The notes under the pieces: generated by a model
Databases searched by the model: none
Seen by the model: the letters and a program-made list of their open reading frames with translations, nothing else
Told to the model about the DNA's origin: nothing
Part shown: piece by piece, positions 38,066-50,325 of the stretch
How the letters are laid out: the number at the start of each line of letters is the position of its first letter
How positions within the stretch are numbered: the first letter of the stretch is position 1
Position numbers and translations under genes: made by a program
NCBI RefSeq assembly: GCF_021018895.1
Contig: NC_079384.1
Span: 19,430,140 to 19,494,139 of the forward strand
Direction of reading: 5' to 3'
DNA length: 64,000 nucleotides
Source: Seriola aureovittata
Lineage: Eukaryota > Chordata > Actinopteri > Carangiformes > Carangidae

Positions 38066-38118
38066 CCATCCATCCATCCGTCCGTCCGTCTGTCTGTCTG
38101 TTGTGTGTCTGTCTGTGT
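38066..38118. repeat. Graded tetranucleotide repeat CATC to CGTC to TGTC
   Basis: CATC units give way to CGTC units and then TGTC units in consecutive blocks, a single microsatellite that changes motif by point mutation along its length. Confidence 0.9.
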
Positions 38119-40289
38119 GCGTTGTGTTGCGGTGAAGGCTGACGGATGGCTCTGTCCCTCAGTTGTCTCGCTGTGATGAATGATGCCCTGAGACGATCCT
38201 GCTCTCCCTAATACATCATTACCTCTCGCCCTAACACACTCCCCTCTCCCTTTGTCTCACACGTACACACATATGCATACACACCCGTTGGACGCCTGCA
38301 CATTTAATGCTCCATGGTGTTCAGCTTAATGGTTAGGAAATGACATTAACGCTGCCAGGGCCGATGTTTAAAATCCCACTAACAATCACCTCACCTGTGG
38401 GACTAAGGAGCTTTGGGTAACGGCCCAACACTATAATTAAGTTCTTCTTTACTGTGTTTATGTGTCAGAGGGCGAGCGGCTGAGTGAACGAGCTGTACAA
38501 CCTTGCATGCAAATGTTCAGCTCTTTGATTCCCAGAGTTCCCTGAATGCAGCATGGAGGTCCGACCACATGTCTGCTCCTTTGTCACGATGTGGGTGGAT
38601 TTAAGCAGACATATTTCACCTGATGGCAGGTGTTTTGTTGTTAGTCCCGCCTTCCTCCCACCTGTCAATCATATTGATGAGCTGTCTCACTCTAACCTGA
38701 GGCTGAGCAAGCTGCTGTTTATGATACAGGACTGGGAAGGGATTCGTATTTTGGTTTGGATCCAGTTACACTCTCTGCTGTGGATACTCTAAGGGTTTTT
38801 CAATGCATTAATGTTAAAAACTTTAGCATTGAAGCTAATTACTTTTTGTAATGTGATATGTCTGGCTTGTATTAACAAACCCACAGAGAATAATTTATCT
38901 TTTTTTAGCTGCAGGTGCTGAAAGTTTAGCAGCTAAAAAGCCAGATTTTTTTTGTCAGGAGTTGGTGGAGACCAAAACAGAGATAAAAGAGGCTGATTGC
39001 TTGACTTATATTCATCAGGTGGATTATAGCAGTTATAGCATCACCTTATGTTGTGGCCAGAGCTGATGACAGTAATATCAGAATAAGAACAAAGACGGCA
39101 CAAGAGACAGAATTGTCTCAACTACTGTTTAACCACATGGTAACACACCTTCCTTTGACTCTGCTGTTTGCCAGCACAACTCCCATAAAACCAAAACTTT
39201 TGTGAAGTGATCGCACATAACTTTATTTCTCTGGATGAGGCTTGCTGGCTGCCATGAGCGGTGAAGTATCCAAACACAATATTACCATACGCACATGGCT
39301 TTAGGTTGTTGTTGGATGAGGGTTTTGAATATTTGAAGCAGCACAGTGTCTGGCCTGTAATGGTCGCTGCTTTGCATTTGTAGATATGAGAATTCTGCCC
39401 AGCGTTTCTTTTAACAACAACTGCTACTGCTACTACTACTACAATCACACACACACACACACACACAGACAGACACACTGTGCAAACACATGTTTATCTG
39501 ATAAAATCCGACAGCTGTGTGAGGTGGAGGAATCAACACGTTTTCATACTAATGAGATGCACATATATTCCTCAGTAAACTGATCCAGGTTTAATGATCC
39601 CGGCTCTTTGCACTGTCGGAGAAAACAGACCGAAAAGTCATTCACAATTTGACGTCAGCTGCTCAGACATTCACATTCAATGGAAACACCCAGAGCCAGA
39701 GTCTGTGTGAATTAAGAGGAGATATAATGAGACGAGATGGAGGTTCGATACAGACATTGCTTTTGTTTATTTTGCTGCACATTATCTCTGCCCAGGCCTG
39801 GAACCCATTACTGATTACAACCTCTACAGTTGTTCCTGTCTCCACTGAGACTCATGCCAATACAGCTGATAGTTAGAGACTCTTTCTATAGAACACAGCT
39901 CATTTCATCAGTAGCACGGAAATACTGGTGTAAATTAACCCTTCACGATGAAAAGAAATAAGTTTCAGATCAGTTAAATATATACTAGAGGAATGTAGTT
40001 ATGCGTATTTAACACACATATATACATGTATCTCGTCCCATTCAAAGAAGATTTTTTTTAGCAGCAAAATGTGGAAACAGTTTTAATCCATGTATCTGCA
40101 AAGTTGCAAAAATGTAAATGGGGGGGGGGGGGGTGCCGTCTGACAAAAAGTCCCAGGATGCAAATTTGGGACGTCGCACTTATTGGTTTGTAGCAACTAA
40201 AACATGATGAACATTTTAATGGACATGTTTAGGCAATTCACAGCGCTCAGATCAGTTTTTCAATATAGAACCGAACCCATTGTCTTTCC
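38119..40289. other. Intronic sequence; (AC)n at 39446-39468; CRE at 39650-39657; G12 near 40121
   Basis: No gene is recognised. A CTACTA trinucleotide run leads into AC repeats at 39422-39479. TGACGTCA lies at 39650-39657. A run of about 12 G lies at 40121-40132. Confidence 0.5.
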
Positions 40290-40430
40290 CTTAGTTTTAA
40301 AAGGGTCATTAGTTTTAAACCTAACACGCATTTGAGCTGGGACTTGAACACGGGTCTGCAGGATCCTGGACTTCAAAATAACGTTGATGGCTGTCAGCAG
40401 TTGTGTCAGCATGATCTTCAGGGGAGAGCG
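40290..40430 (-). repeat. Possible tRNA-derived or dispersed repeat fragment
   Basis: Near 40335-40370 the minus strand reads GTGTTCAAGTCCCAGC, which fits a Pol III B box and tRNA T-arm. No A box at the right distance and no clover-leaf could be drawn. It may be a relic of a SINE or of a longer fish repeat. Confidence 0.25.
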
Positions 40431-40499
40431 CTGACTCTGAATAACTTCAGTGATCTATAAACTTTTCATGTCGCACCACCCACATGTCAAAATATGCAT

Positions 40500-40680
40500 T
40501 TATCCTGTCGGCCTCAGCTGTACTTACATGCTAATGTTAGCACGGTAAGGTATTTACATGGAAAGTGCTGGCAGATTACATGCTTAATAGCACCATGTTA
40601 ACATGCTAATGTTTGAAATGATAACATGCCAACATTAGTATGCCAGTCTTAGCCTCTGGTCAAAGTTTAACTGGGAGAAG
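40500..40680 (+). repeat. Fragment of the GCATGCTAAC-type dispersed fish repeat
   Basis: GGCCTCAGCTGTACTT, ACATGCTAATGTTAGCAC, CATGTTAACATGCTAATG and TATGCCAGTCTTAGCCT are shared with, or close to, the family at 27550-27935. The copy is more diverged and shorter. Confidence 0.5.
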
Positions 40681-41314
<634 letters not shown>

Positions 41315-41315
<1 letters not shown>

Positions 41316-42334
41316 GGGAGGAAGGTGATAAAGAGGCAAGATAAACGTTTATGAGTTTATCTTCCCTTCTTGTTTAATATATCGTAGCATTACAGCACAA
41401 TTTAACTACACATTGTTTACATTTTACACATTTACCCATAAAGCACCTGCACTCATCTTTATCTGACTTTAACAGTCTTTTATCAAATCATCTGTTCATC
41501 GCTCACACAGCCACAGGGAAATGTGCAAAACAGTTTATTTATTTGCATATTTATTTGTTTGTATATTCATCTGTCTATCTCAAAAAGTTGAGTTTTAGTT
41601 CTGTTAAACACTAAACTTTCTTTTTAATTTACATTTTTTAAATGTCAAGTTATTTATATTCAGTGTAGTTATATATGAGAGAGAGAGAGAGAGACAGAGA
41701 GGCTCAGATACAATAAAAGTTTATAAAGTTTATAAAAAAGAAAAGCTAACAAATTAAGACAGAAGAAAGAACAGAAACAATTAAAGTTGCAACATCGAAA
41801 CTAGAACTCGGTGAGCAGCAGTATTTTTGTCATTAGACAATATCATGACTAAAAAGAACATTCACAACAATAAAATGAACATGATTTAAGAAAAAAAAAT
41901 TACAAATGACAAGTATATGTCATGTGTAGTTAATTAGCTAAAACGATGATCACAATCTAATGTCTCTGCAGAGGATGGATGACTCAAGAGTTTCACTGGG
42001 TTTATGGCACCTCACTCTCTTTCACGTCGTACTGATTGTTCGTACAGTCGGGACGAGGCATCGTCACGCACATTTTCTGTTGTCACAGCGTCCACATGTA
42101 GCCAATGTCTAAGCTAATGCAACATCAGAAACCCCAAATTATGAGCAAAGTATTTGGTTTAAGGGAGTGATTTTCCCTGATATTTGCTCTAATATCTGTT
42201 GATTTTCTGAGTTCAGCCAGCAGAGCAAGGCGCTGCTGCTGCTGCTGCTGCCAGAGCTGGAGGCTCAGGTCCCCCCGGAGCCTCCCGTTCTAAAACTCCA
42301 CGAGCTCGTACTTCTTATGACGCTTTAGCCAAAA
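41315..42334. other. Intronic sequence; short GA run and (CTG)6
   Basis: GA repeat at 41679-41694 and a CTG run at 42232-42251. No gene is seen. Confidence 0.5.
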
Positions 42335-42665
42335 GTATCCAGATGAAAGAAAGGAAACAGGGACTCGGAGAGACATCAACTTCAGAGCATGAAGGAAGAG
42401 AGGGAGGGAGATAGAGGATGAGGGGAGGGGAAAGAAGAAGGGATGGTTGATGGGAGATATGGAGATATGAAGGAGGTGCTGATCGAGAGTTTAACTTGAG
42501 AGGATGATGAAAAGCAGAAGGATGAAAGGAAACACAGCAGGAATCAAAGCAGAAAGCCCAGAGGAGGCAAGGAGGGGAGGAGACGGACTGAGACATCAAG
42601 ATGGTGAAACAAGAGAGAGATGGAAGTGACAGAATAAAGGAGGGAGTCAGAGGAGGAGTGGAATG
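42335..42665. repeat. Purine-rich tract
   Basis: About 330 bases of A/G-rich plus strand (GGAAGAGAGGGAGGGAGATAG and similar), comparable to the tracts at 15.2 and 18.3 kb. Confidence 0.7.
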
Positions 42666-43234
42666 AGCTTAAAGTGCAGTATGGAGGGAAGTGGTGATTC
42701 AACTGTAGTTTGCAACCACGGCTCCCTCCCAGTTCTCTTTAAAGATAATACAAGTTTTCATCTGCCGTATGTGAATGTGCACCATGAGTCAAGCCATCAA
42801 CCATCAACCAAACATTTACTTTCGTCCTCTGTGTTTGGTGTTTGGACTTTCCGAGTTGTCTCAATTCGAGGGGGGGGGTTCATTTTACCTGTGAGGTTTC
42901 CTGGAGCAACACTTCAGATGCTCTCACTTCCTGGTTTACCGCCATTTCAAAAGGATGGCGGAGGGTGGATGGTGGATAAGCCATTGGCTTGTTTACAACC
43001 TGTCTGATCCTTTGACTGCGGGAGTTTCCTGAGCCATCAGTGGATAAACAGCTATACTCAGGTCGTCTCGCTCGCGGTTGACATTTGTCTCTGCTGGTAA
43101 TTCTGTCTTCAAGCAAAATAATTGTTTTGCTTGAAAGAGCCTCTTACTCCGGCAGCTGCGTCTAAACTTAACATATTCCTTTTGAAAACACAGAAGAATG
43201 ACTTCAGCCGGAAAAACTAGACTTAGCGTGAGAG
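42666..43234. other. Intronic sequence with no recognised feature
   Basis: No gene is recognised. G9 run near 42870. Confidence 0.45.
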
Positions 43235-43238
43235 TATA

Positions 43239-43274
<36 letters not shown>
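43235..43274. repeat. (TA)n microsatellite
   Basis: TA repeat with one G interruption near 43244. Confidence 0.94.
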
Positions 43275-43276
<2 letters not shown>

Positions 43277-44150
43277 AAAAAAGTTCCTCTGCTGTCAGTT
43301 AAAAAGAGCAAATGGTCGTGTTGTGACTCACGCTGCTGTTTGCATCTCTTGTGAGATGTGCTTTGATTGATCCATAGCAGCAAAACAAAAGCCTCATTTA
43401 CGTGAAGATATTGCGGACTAATACTGTAAAGAAAAGAACTAATGTGTTTGCAGGAGTGAGGGATTTAAAGATAGACAGGAGACGAGGACAAAGAGTGAGT
43501 AAGACAAACAGAATCCCCTCGGCTTGCTGCTTTGTCTCGTGCCACTGATCTGTTCAACCAGGCCTTGCCTTAGCAGCACTAATTCCTTTGTTTTGTTAGT
43601 CCCGTCTGGCTATCTGTTTCCACTGCCTATCGATTATCTGTGCTTCCCTGGCCTCCGTGTGACACATGAATGAATCTCATTTCCCCTCTTATTGTGTCGC
43701 GGTTACTTAAAAACAATCCAGAGCCCGAGGCCATGGAAGGGCGGAGGTGAGATTAAAAAGCAACAGCTGGATATTCAGGATGGTCTGCTGATCTGATACA
43801 AGTGTACACCACGTCAGAAATGAGGTTCATTCTCAACATGTGGATTTGGTAACAGAGAAGGCAGCTCATGTGGCTTGTTAATTTTTTTATCTGCGGGCCA
43901 CAGTGGGTAGATAAGCAGTGGATCTGAGGCTGTTTAGATTTTTTACAATACAAGTGGATCTCTGAATGTCGCCTGCTTCGCTGCCAAAGTGGAGTTGATT
44001 AGGTAACACAGTCTACAAGTGCTGTAAACCCCAGATTTGACTGGTAGGCTGCCAATGTGACTGCTGGCCTCAGTGAACATAGCAGATATAATGTTACAGT
44101 TATGGCTGCTGCTAATCCACCGTGTCTGTGTATTGGTGTGTTTGTTTTCT
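43275..44150. other. Intronic sequence with no recognised feature
   Basis: No gene or repeat is recognised. Confidence 0.45.
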
Positions 44151-44910
44151 TGTTTGTTTTTGTTTGTTTGTTTGTTCATCATCTGGATTAAGCAAGAAGT
44201 CTTGAACCGATTTGCACCAGACTTGGTGGAGGGATGGAACATGGGCCAGGGAGGAACCCATTACATTTTGGTACTGATCCAGTTAAAGGGGCGGATCCAT
44301 TGCGATCCACTCATTAACCTTGAGAGACAGGACAAAACACTTTTGTCTAATAGTGTTGAGATCTGTAAGTTTTTACAAATTATTCCAGATCCAGAAAATA
44401 AACTGGATCTGGTACAGGAAAATCATTTGGCCAAGGCAGATGAGTTTGTTCTACTCTAGTTTTGAATACTTCCTCTATATTCCATGTAAATGAACATATT
44501 ACAGTTTAAAGTGGGCTGCTGAGACAACTGTTAATGTTAGACTTGAGACGTTACTCCAGTCTGACTGAATCACAAACATTAACATTTTTTTGAGACTTGA
44601 TTCAGGTCAAAGACTTGACCCAGTGAAATCCTGGAATAATAAAAAAAGAAAAAGAAAAATTGGCTCAGCAGAGCTCAGATCTCCGCCGAAGCAAAAGTCA
44701 AACAACATAAATCAGACTTCACAGGAAAAAAAATCAGATTCATAGCAAATGATCCAGGTCTGCACCAAACTTCAATGGTTTCTTCCCTGGTCCATGATCC
44801 ACCCCTCCACCAAGATAGGTGCAAATCCGTTCAGCACTTTTTGTGTAATCCTGCTGACAAACAAACAGACGCAGGTGGTTACATAACCTCCTTGGTAGAG
44901 GTAATAAAGA
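44151..44910. repeat. Inverted pair of a dispersed fish repeat
   Basis: The plus-oriented arm at 44203-44262 (TGAACCGATTTGCACCAGAC, then TTGGTGGAGGGATGG and CCAGGGAGGAACCCATT) matches the reverse complement of 44774-44833 at roughly 50 of 60 positions. A TTTGTTTG run precedes the left arm, and its counterpart (ACAAACAAAC) follows the right arm. CATAACCTCCTTGGTAGAGG at 44883-44902 is the outer terminus, which I recognise from a common teleost repeat. The left arm lacks this outer terminus. About 510 bases separate the arms. The structure is compatible with one non-autonomous DNA element or two opposed copies. Confidence 0.7.
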
Positions 44911-46686
44911 AATGAATACAGTTTGTGTTTGCTGTAATTATTCCTCTAATTCATACGGGCCATTAATGTAAGTGACTGAGGATCACAGTCCCCATCCTGT
45001 TCACCGTGCTCACCAGTCAGTCAGGTCGCGCTAGTGTGAGGCTTTAGCAGTGAGTTCAACAAATCATGAAAGGTTGACTGCGACTTGGAATAAGAAGCGC
45101 TTCAAATGTTTAGTTCCTGTCTGTCCTGCTGAGTTGGAAGTGCTGGTTCTGGTCCTTTGTTGCAGGTGGTATGAATGGGCTTCCTGCCTGTTTATATTGG
45201 CTTTCACTCCAAACGCCTCTAAGGAGCAGGACAACTCTGCTTTATTGTGTCATAAGCGTTTAATGGTTTTAATTCTGTGACTTATAGAAACTCACATCTG
45301 ATCAATTTGCTTTCATTTTGCAGATATTCTTCGTAAGCAATCGTTTCCATTGTTTCATTTTGCTCAAATACAATGCCCTCATCATGCTTACACAGAGCAC
45401 AAAACTAATGTTGAGATTAAGAAGAAACACAATAATGAACGAATTAGCTGCAGCTTTTAATGTATTATTAGAAGACCAAGAAAACCAACTGCAGGAGCAT
45501 CAGCTACTCCTCATTTGTATAACATCAAGTTTCTCAGCCTGATAATGCATTACATGCAGGGTTTGCATAACCACCTCATCGGGCTGCACGGCAGGGAGGC
45601 CTCTCACTCCTGAAAACCATATGTTTACCCAATGAAATTGCTCGCAGCTGTAAGGATGTTTACATCTCCGACAAATCACTCTCACAGTACAGACTGAGTA
45701 TCCCCTGAATGTGATATCATTTCAACACCCGCCCTGCATCTATAATACATTAAGTCTCCGCTGCGTCATCTGAGAGGCCGTGATGGCATGCAGAGGAATT
45801 CGGTATAAATCCATAACCCCCTGCTCAAGGATAAGATGGATTTGCTTTGTTTCTGCGAGCTAATTTGGAGGCAAGATATTGATAAAGATCACACTGGGGA
45901 AGAGAAAGGCAGAGGGAGGGAGATCTTTGTCTTGTTCCGACTCTAATGGCTTCTGTCTCCCGCCGTCTGGTAGGAGTCACTCTGTAAGTGTCATTAGGAT
46001 GCACAGGGAGTCGCTTCGGCTAAATATTGCACAGGCTTCATTTAGCACGGATGAAACCATGACTCACTGTGGACTCACAGAGCGAGTGAGTCACGTCGCA
46101 ACCCAAGTCATTTTAGCTGGCTGCTGAGTGAGTTATCCCAACAGCTACCGGCATTGTGTTTCTGAAGCCTCCAAAGCTATTAGTCCTATTCTAGTATATT
46201 ATGCTAATAGGTCCTCTGTGATTTCGGAGCCGAAGTGACTGTGAATTTCAGTCCCCGATACTCCGGCGCTCATTAAAATGTGATTGTTCCTGTCATGAGG
46301 AGAGACATCAACAAAATGATGAGGTGATGTGTTATGGGTCTTTGTTTAATTGAAGATCAGACCATGAGCTGTACCCAGCTCTGGCAGGAAAGGATTAACC
46401 CTGAGGAAGCAGGGGCTGGTTTAGTTCCTGTGTGACGGCTACCCAGGGATTGGAGGGTTGGCTCTTGCTGATTGGTCAAACACAATCACTACATTAACTA
46501 CAACTTACAGTATGTAGCTTCCTTCTTTAAGACGACGGACACCTTTCATGGTTTATTGACATTATGAACAAGGTTAGTCGTCGTTGTCGACTTCTTGACT
46601 CATTTAAGAATGAGATAAAAAAGAGGGAGAGAGGGAGCGGTGACGGTTGAGAGAGCTAGAGAGGGAATTCGGGATATAGAACTGTG
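44911..46686. other. Intronic sequence with no recognised repeat
   Basis: No gene is recognised. The stretch at 45780-46290 is free of simple repeats and of moderate GC content, a possible conserved non-coding block that cannot be judged without alignment. Confidence 0.4.
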
Positions 46687-47186
46687 TTTTTAAAGTTCCA
46701 TATAGTCTAAAGGTCTCTGTCCATGTGTTGTTTGATTATAGATCAGGTCTAGGTTCTATATTAATACTGTGAAAGTATCAAAGCCTCAGTCCACAGAGAA
46801 ATGCACACAGCCTGTATTCAGAAACTGAGCCTTAAAACCAGCTGTCAGGACTTCTGGAACTTTGTGATGTCACAACCCCCCTCAGCCACACCCCAATCCC
46901 CGCCCACCTGGACCCACAATCCAACCTTGTAGGATTTAGTTTCTCTGAGTGGTTACCTGAAATCTGCTGTATTTTTATTCGTTCACTCAGAAATCAGAAG
47001 AGAGGCTCAGAGCCTCCTCTCTTCTGATTGGTTCACTATCCTGTTGTTACAAGAGTGCCAGAGAGAAGATGTAAAACTACATGAAGATGCTTTTTTGGTT
47101 CTTAAAACCACTAATATATCTTCTTATGGATCAACACTTCAAATAAAAACACAGTAGAAGAGGAAAATATGGAGCTTTAATATTTT
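46687..47186. mobile_element. Candidate MITE-type element, about 0.5 kb, with short terminal inverted repeats
   Basis: The left end TAAAGTTCCATAT (46691-46703) is nearly the reverse complement of the right end ATATGGAGCTTTAA (47167-47180), 11 of 12 over AAAG(T/C)TCCATAT. The interior includes TCAAAGCCTCAGTCCACAG, GGAACTTTGTGATGTCACAA and AGAAGAGAGGCTCAGAGCC, which I recall from a repeat common in fish. A target-site duplication is not clear. No protein is encoded. Confidence 0.5.
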
Positions 47187-49849
47187 CATGGTGTTTACGT
47201 TTTAAAAACATCAAACACAGCAGGTTGTGAAGAGATGTGTTCTGGAGATTTTCAGTTTTTTCTGTTCAGTGAATTCAAGTCGGCAACTTTCAGTTCCTAA
47301 TTTGGGTCCTTGGCTCCATGTTCTGTTAGAGGCGTTTCAGTACTCCAGATGTGCAGGTGTCATGTGAGTCGGGCTCCAGTTCGTAGGTGGTAAACTAGTG
47401 AAGAAATCCAGTGGAAAAAAGAGTAAAATTAGCTTCTACATCTCCCTGTTCCTTGGCCCATAGATAATCTTCCCCCCAGATCTGATTAGAGTAGCTTTTG
47501 CTGTTTTTGGTGAAAACAAAAACATATGGGATTAAAGACACTGCGTCCCATATCCATTGTTTCCCAGCAGAGCGATAAAACTAAAGCCTTACGTTGTCCT
47601 CCACAGCTGACTTCCATCATGTGCGGAATCAGCTGTGATTTATTTTTAATAAATTGACCCAATGAGTCAGATTCCAATCTTATCTGGTGGGCTTTTAGCA
47701 AAAAAAACATTTACCAATTTAATACAAGATTACACTCTAAATGTGTCAGTACAAGTTCATTATCTCCCCTTCACACAGGCCACATTTGTCTCATTATCTT
47801 TCAGACAATTTAAATTTTGTTGGTGGAATTATTGCCTCGTCATCTCTTTCCAAAAGTGCCGGATGCTGACGACGCAGTTCCTGCTTAATAAAGACGAATT
47901 TTATACACTTAGAAAAACGGCCGCATGTTGATGAGCTCGTGCACGGCGCTGTCCTCCGCTTGTTCTGAGCTCGGAGAGATTCAGCCCGAGTGCAGCCAAG
48001 TTTGACTCATCAAACATTAAGCGGCAGGGTCCCTGTGACCAGCCAGCTGCTCTGCCACCACACTCTCTGGTTTTTTTCTCTCTGTATTTTTTTCCTGGAA
48101 GACTACCTGGCTGTGCTTCATGCTCCTCTGCCTCTGCATAAATGTGTTTTTTTTTTTTGTTTTTTTTTTTTACATTCCCCCTGGTGGGAGCTCAGTCATA
48201 ACATGCCTGCTGCCCTTTGGAGTATCTCTTGACCTTTAAGTCTGGACAGATATTCCCCTGCAGAGAAAGTCGGGCTCTAACCAGAGATGAAAGGCTGCTG
48301 AGAGGCTTAACTGTGGTTGTCTGCCTGTAAGAGGAGAACACCGGAGGAGAAAGGAACTGTGTGTGACTTCGGAGAGTTGTTGATGTTGTGAAGAAAAACT
48401 GGTTTGAAAGTTGCTGCTTTTTAAGGCAAAAAACTACCTTGACATTTAGAATAGAATAGACAATGTACGTTGCTCTCCTGTGTTGATTTTCATTAACCAT
48501 GAAATAGACACAACCGTTAGTTAAGTAGTTTGATGTTTAACAGCAGATATAGAAACAGGTAAAAAACACATTCTGTTGTAAAGAATAATCTGTGAAATGA
48601 AATACATAAGGTATGGTTGAGTTTAAACACTCTTTCTTTCATCATTAAGTTAAGTAACCCCTGTTTCACATCCCGCCACCCGACCTCCCCGTGGTGCAAC
48701 TGCACACTGCTCTCAGCTTTGCTACTTGGAGACAAAAACTTCCTCTACAACACATGTTTCTATACAACAGATTTGAAACAGCAAATATATTATATTTCGC
48801 AGGAAACATCGTTCTGCTCAGGCTGTATTTTTCTGACCATAACGTGAAAATACTTGTAATGAACACATCTTCAAAGTTTGAAAATGTTCATACTGAATAC
48901 CTCTGCAAATCATTCATTGACAGTCTTGTTTATTTTCCCTGTTTGCAGCCACTCAGGTGTGATTAATGTGTTTTTTTGGTTGTGTTCGATCAGCTCAAAC
49001 CACTCGGTTAAGACAAGGAATGCATCATAGTGTTGGATGAATGGGACATGGACACAAGGCAGCTTTACTTCTTTGAATATTTTTCACAAAACACGATCTT
49101 TTCCAAACTTAAACCGATTTTTTATTTTATTTTTTATTTATTTTTTTTTTTTTTATTCCTAAACCTGATGTCCTGAGCTTTGTATGCCGAGCATCCAGCC
49201 CAACAGCCCGACTACACCTGCTGTGTAGATTATTAAGTGGTAGATAAGCGCAGTGTCTAGAGAGCGGGGTTAAGAGAGGACAGAGAGTTGCCTGTCGGGA
49301 AAACATAAACATACTGAAGGTCGCTTGAAGTATTTGAACTAAAAACCGATGCTGTCATTTCTCCGCTGAAGACCATTTCTCACTTTTGTCAGAACTTTTC
49401 TTGAGAAACAAGACGGTGCCACCCAGCAAACATTCAATTATTATTTGCTCCCAGACAAACTTAAACTGTGGTGTCTGCAGTTTGGCCTCCTGCTCTGACT
49501 TTTGTGCGCCCCTAACAGGGTTTGATGTACCTGCCTTCAAAGAGAAAGAGCCCAGAGAGAATGATTAGCTGGGAGCCCAGTGCTGCCTCAGCACTGTGTG
49601 TATGGAAGAGGGATTTGGGAGCTCCATATCTAGTTGAACATGGGAGTTTAAGCGTGCACAGGCTTTGGTGGGGGATGCTGCAGGTGGCCTGTAGAGCTCA
49701 CAATGTGGGTTTCATTGATAATTTTAACCTTTTCTGGACTCATCCGCCATACTTTTTTATTTTTTTATTTGAAGTTCTCTGGCCATCGCCACCGGATCGT
49801 ATTTGCTTTAATTCATCGGCCTCCAAAATCCATCAGCAGCTTTGTTTTT
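47187..49849. other. Intronic sequence with T-rich runs
   Basis: T-rich runs lie at 48148-48171 and 49120-49155. No gene or repeat family is recognised. Confidence 0.45.
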
Positions 49850-50325
49850 AAGTAGAACTTTAAGATCTCACTGTTGACTTTGAAGGCTCTTCGTGGCCTC
49901 TCTCTATCTCTCTCTCTGTGCTACATATCTAACCTCTTACGCCGGTATGTCGCCTGAGCTCCTCGGACAGAGGCCTTTTATCTGTTCCCGAGGTGCGACT
50001 GAAAGCCAGAGGTGACGGAGCATTCACAGTCTGAGCCCTGAAGCTATGAAACAAGCTGCCTGAGGAAATCAGGTCAACAGAATCAGTGACCTCCTTTAAA
50101 TCTATTCTTAAAACGGTACCAATATCTGAGAGCTTTTCCTGATCTGACTTGTTTTTTATTGACTGTTTTTTCTTTTTCTGGTGACACTGTAACTGCTTAT
50201 AATTTGTTTAATTTCCTTATTTCTTGAGCAGAAATTGTTTTCATGATCTAGCTGTTGCTCTTTGTAATGTGGGTTTAGGAAAGTGCTCTATAAACAAGAT
50301 TATCATTATTATTTTGATTCTTATT
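49850..50325 (+). mobile_element. Decayed LINE 3' end (ORF2 C-terminus and tail)
   Basis: Plus-strand frames read LTLKALRGL near 49872, LRSSDRGLLSVPEVRLKARG-type sequence near 49960, and LWNKLPEEIRSTESVTSFKS with in-frame damage near 50046-50100. These are followed by an LFRxxF-like end. This order is typical of the C-terminus of fish LINE ORF2 proteins. The 3' tail GTGCTCTATAAACAAGATTA ends in ATT-type repeats near 50300-50325. Stops and frameshifts show it is dead and 5'-truncated. It is in sense orientation relative to the host gene. Confidence 0.78.

Noticed and set aside
48319..48325. Seed match to miR-346, a microRNA hosted in an intron of mammalian GRID1
   Set aside because: Only the 7-base seed matches, which is expected several times by chance in 64 kb. 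The rest of the mature sequence and a precursor hairpin are not present.
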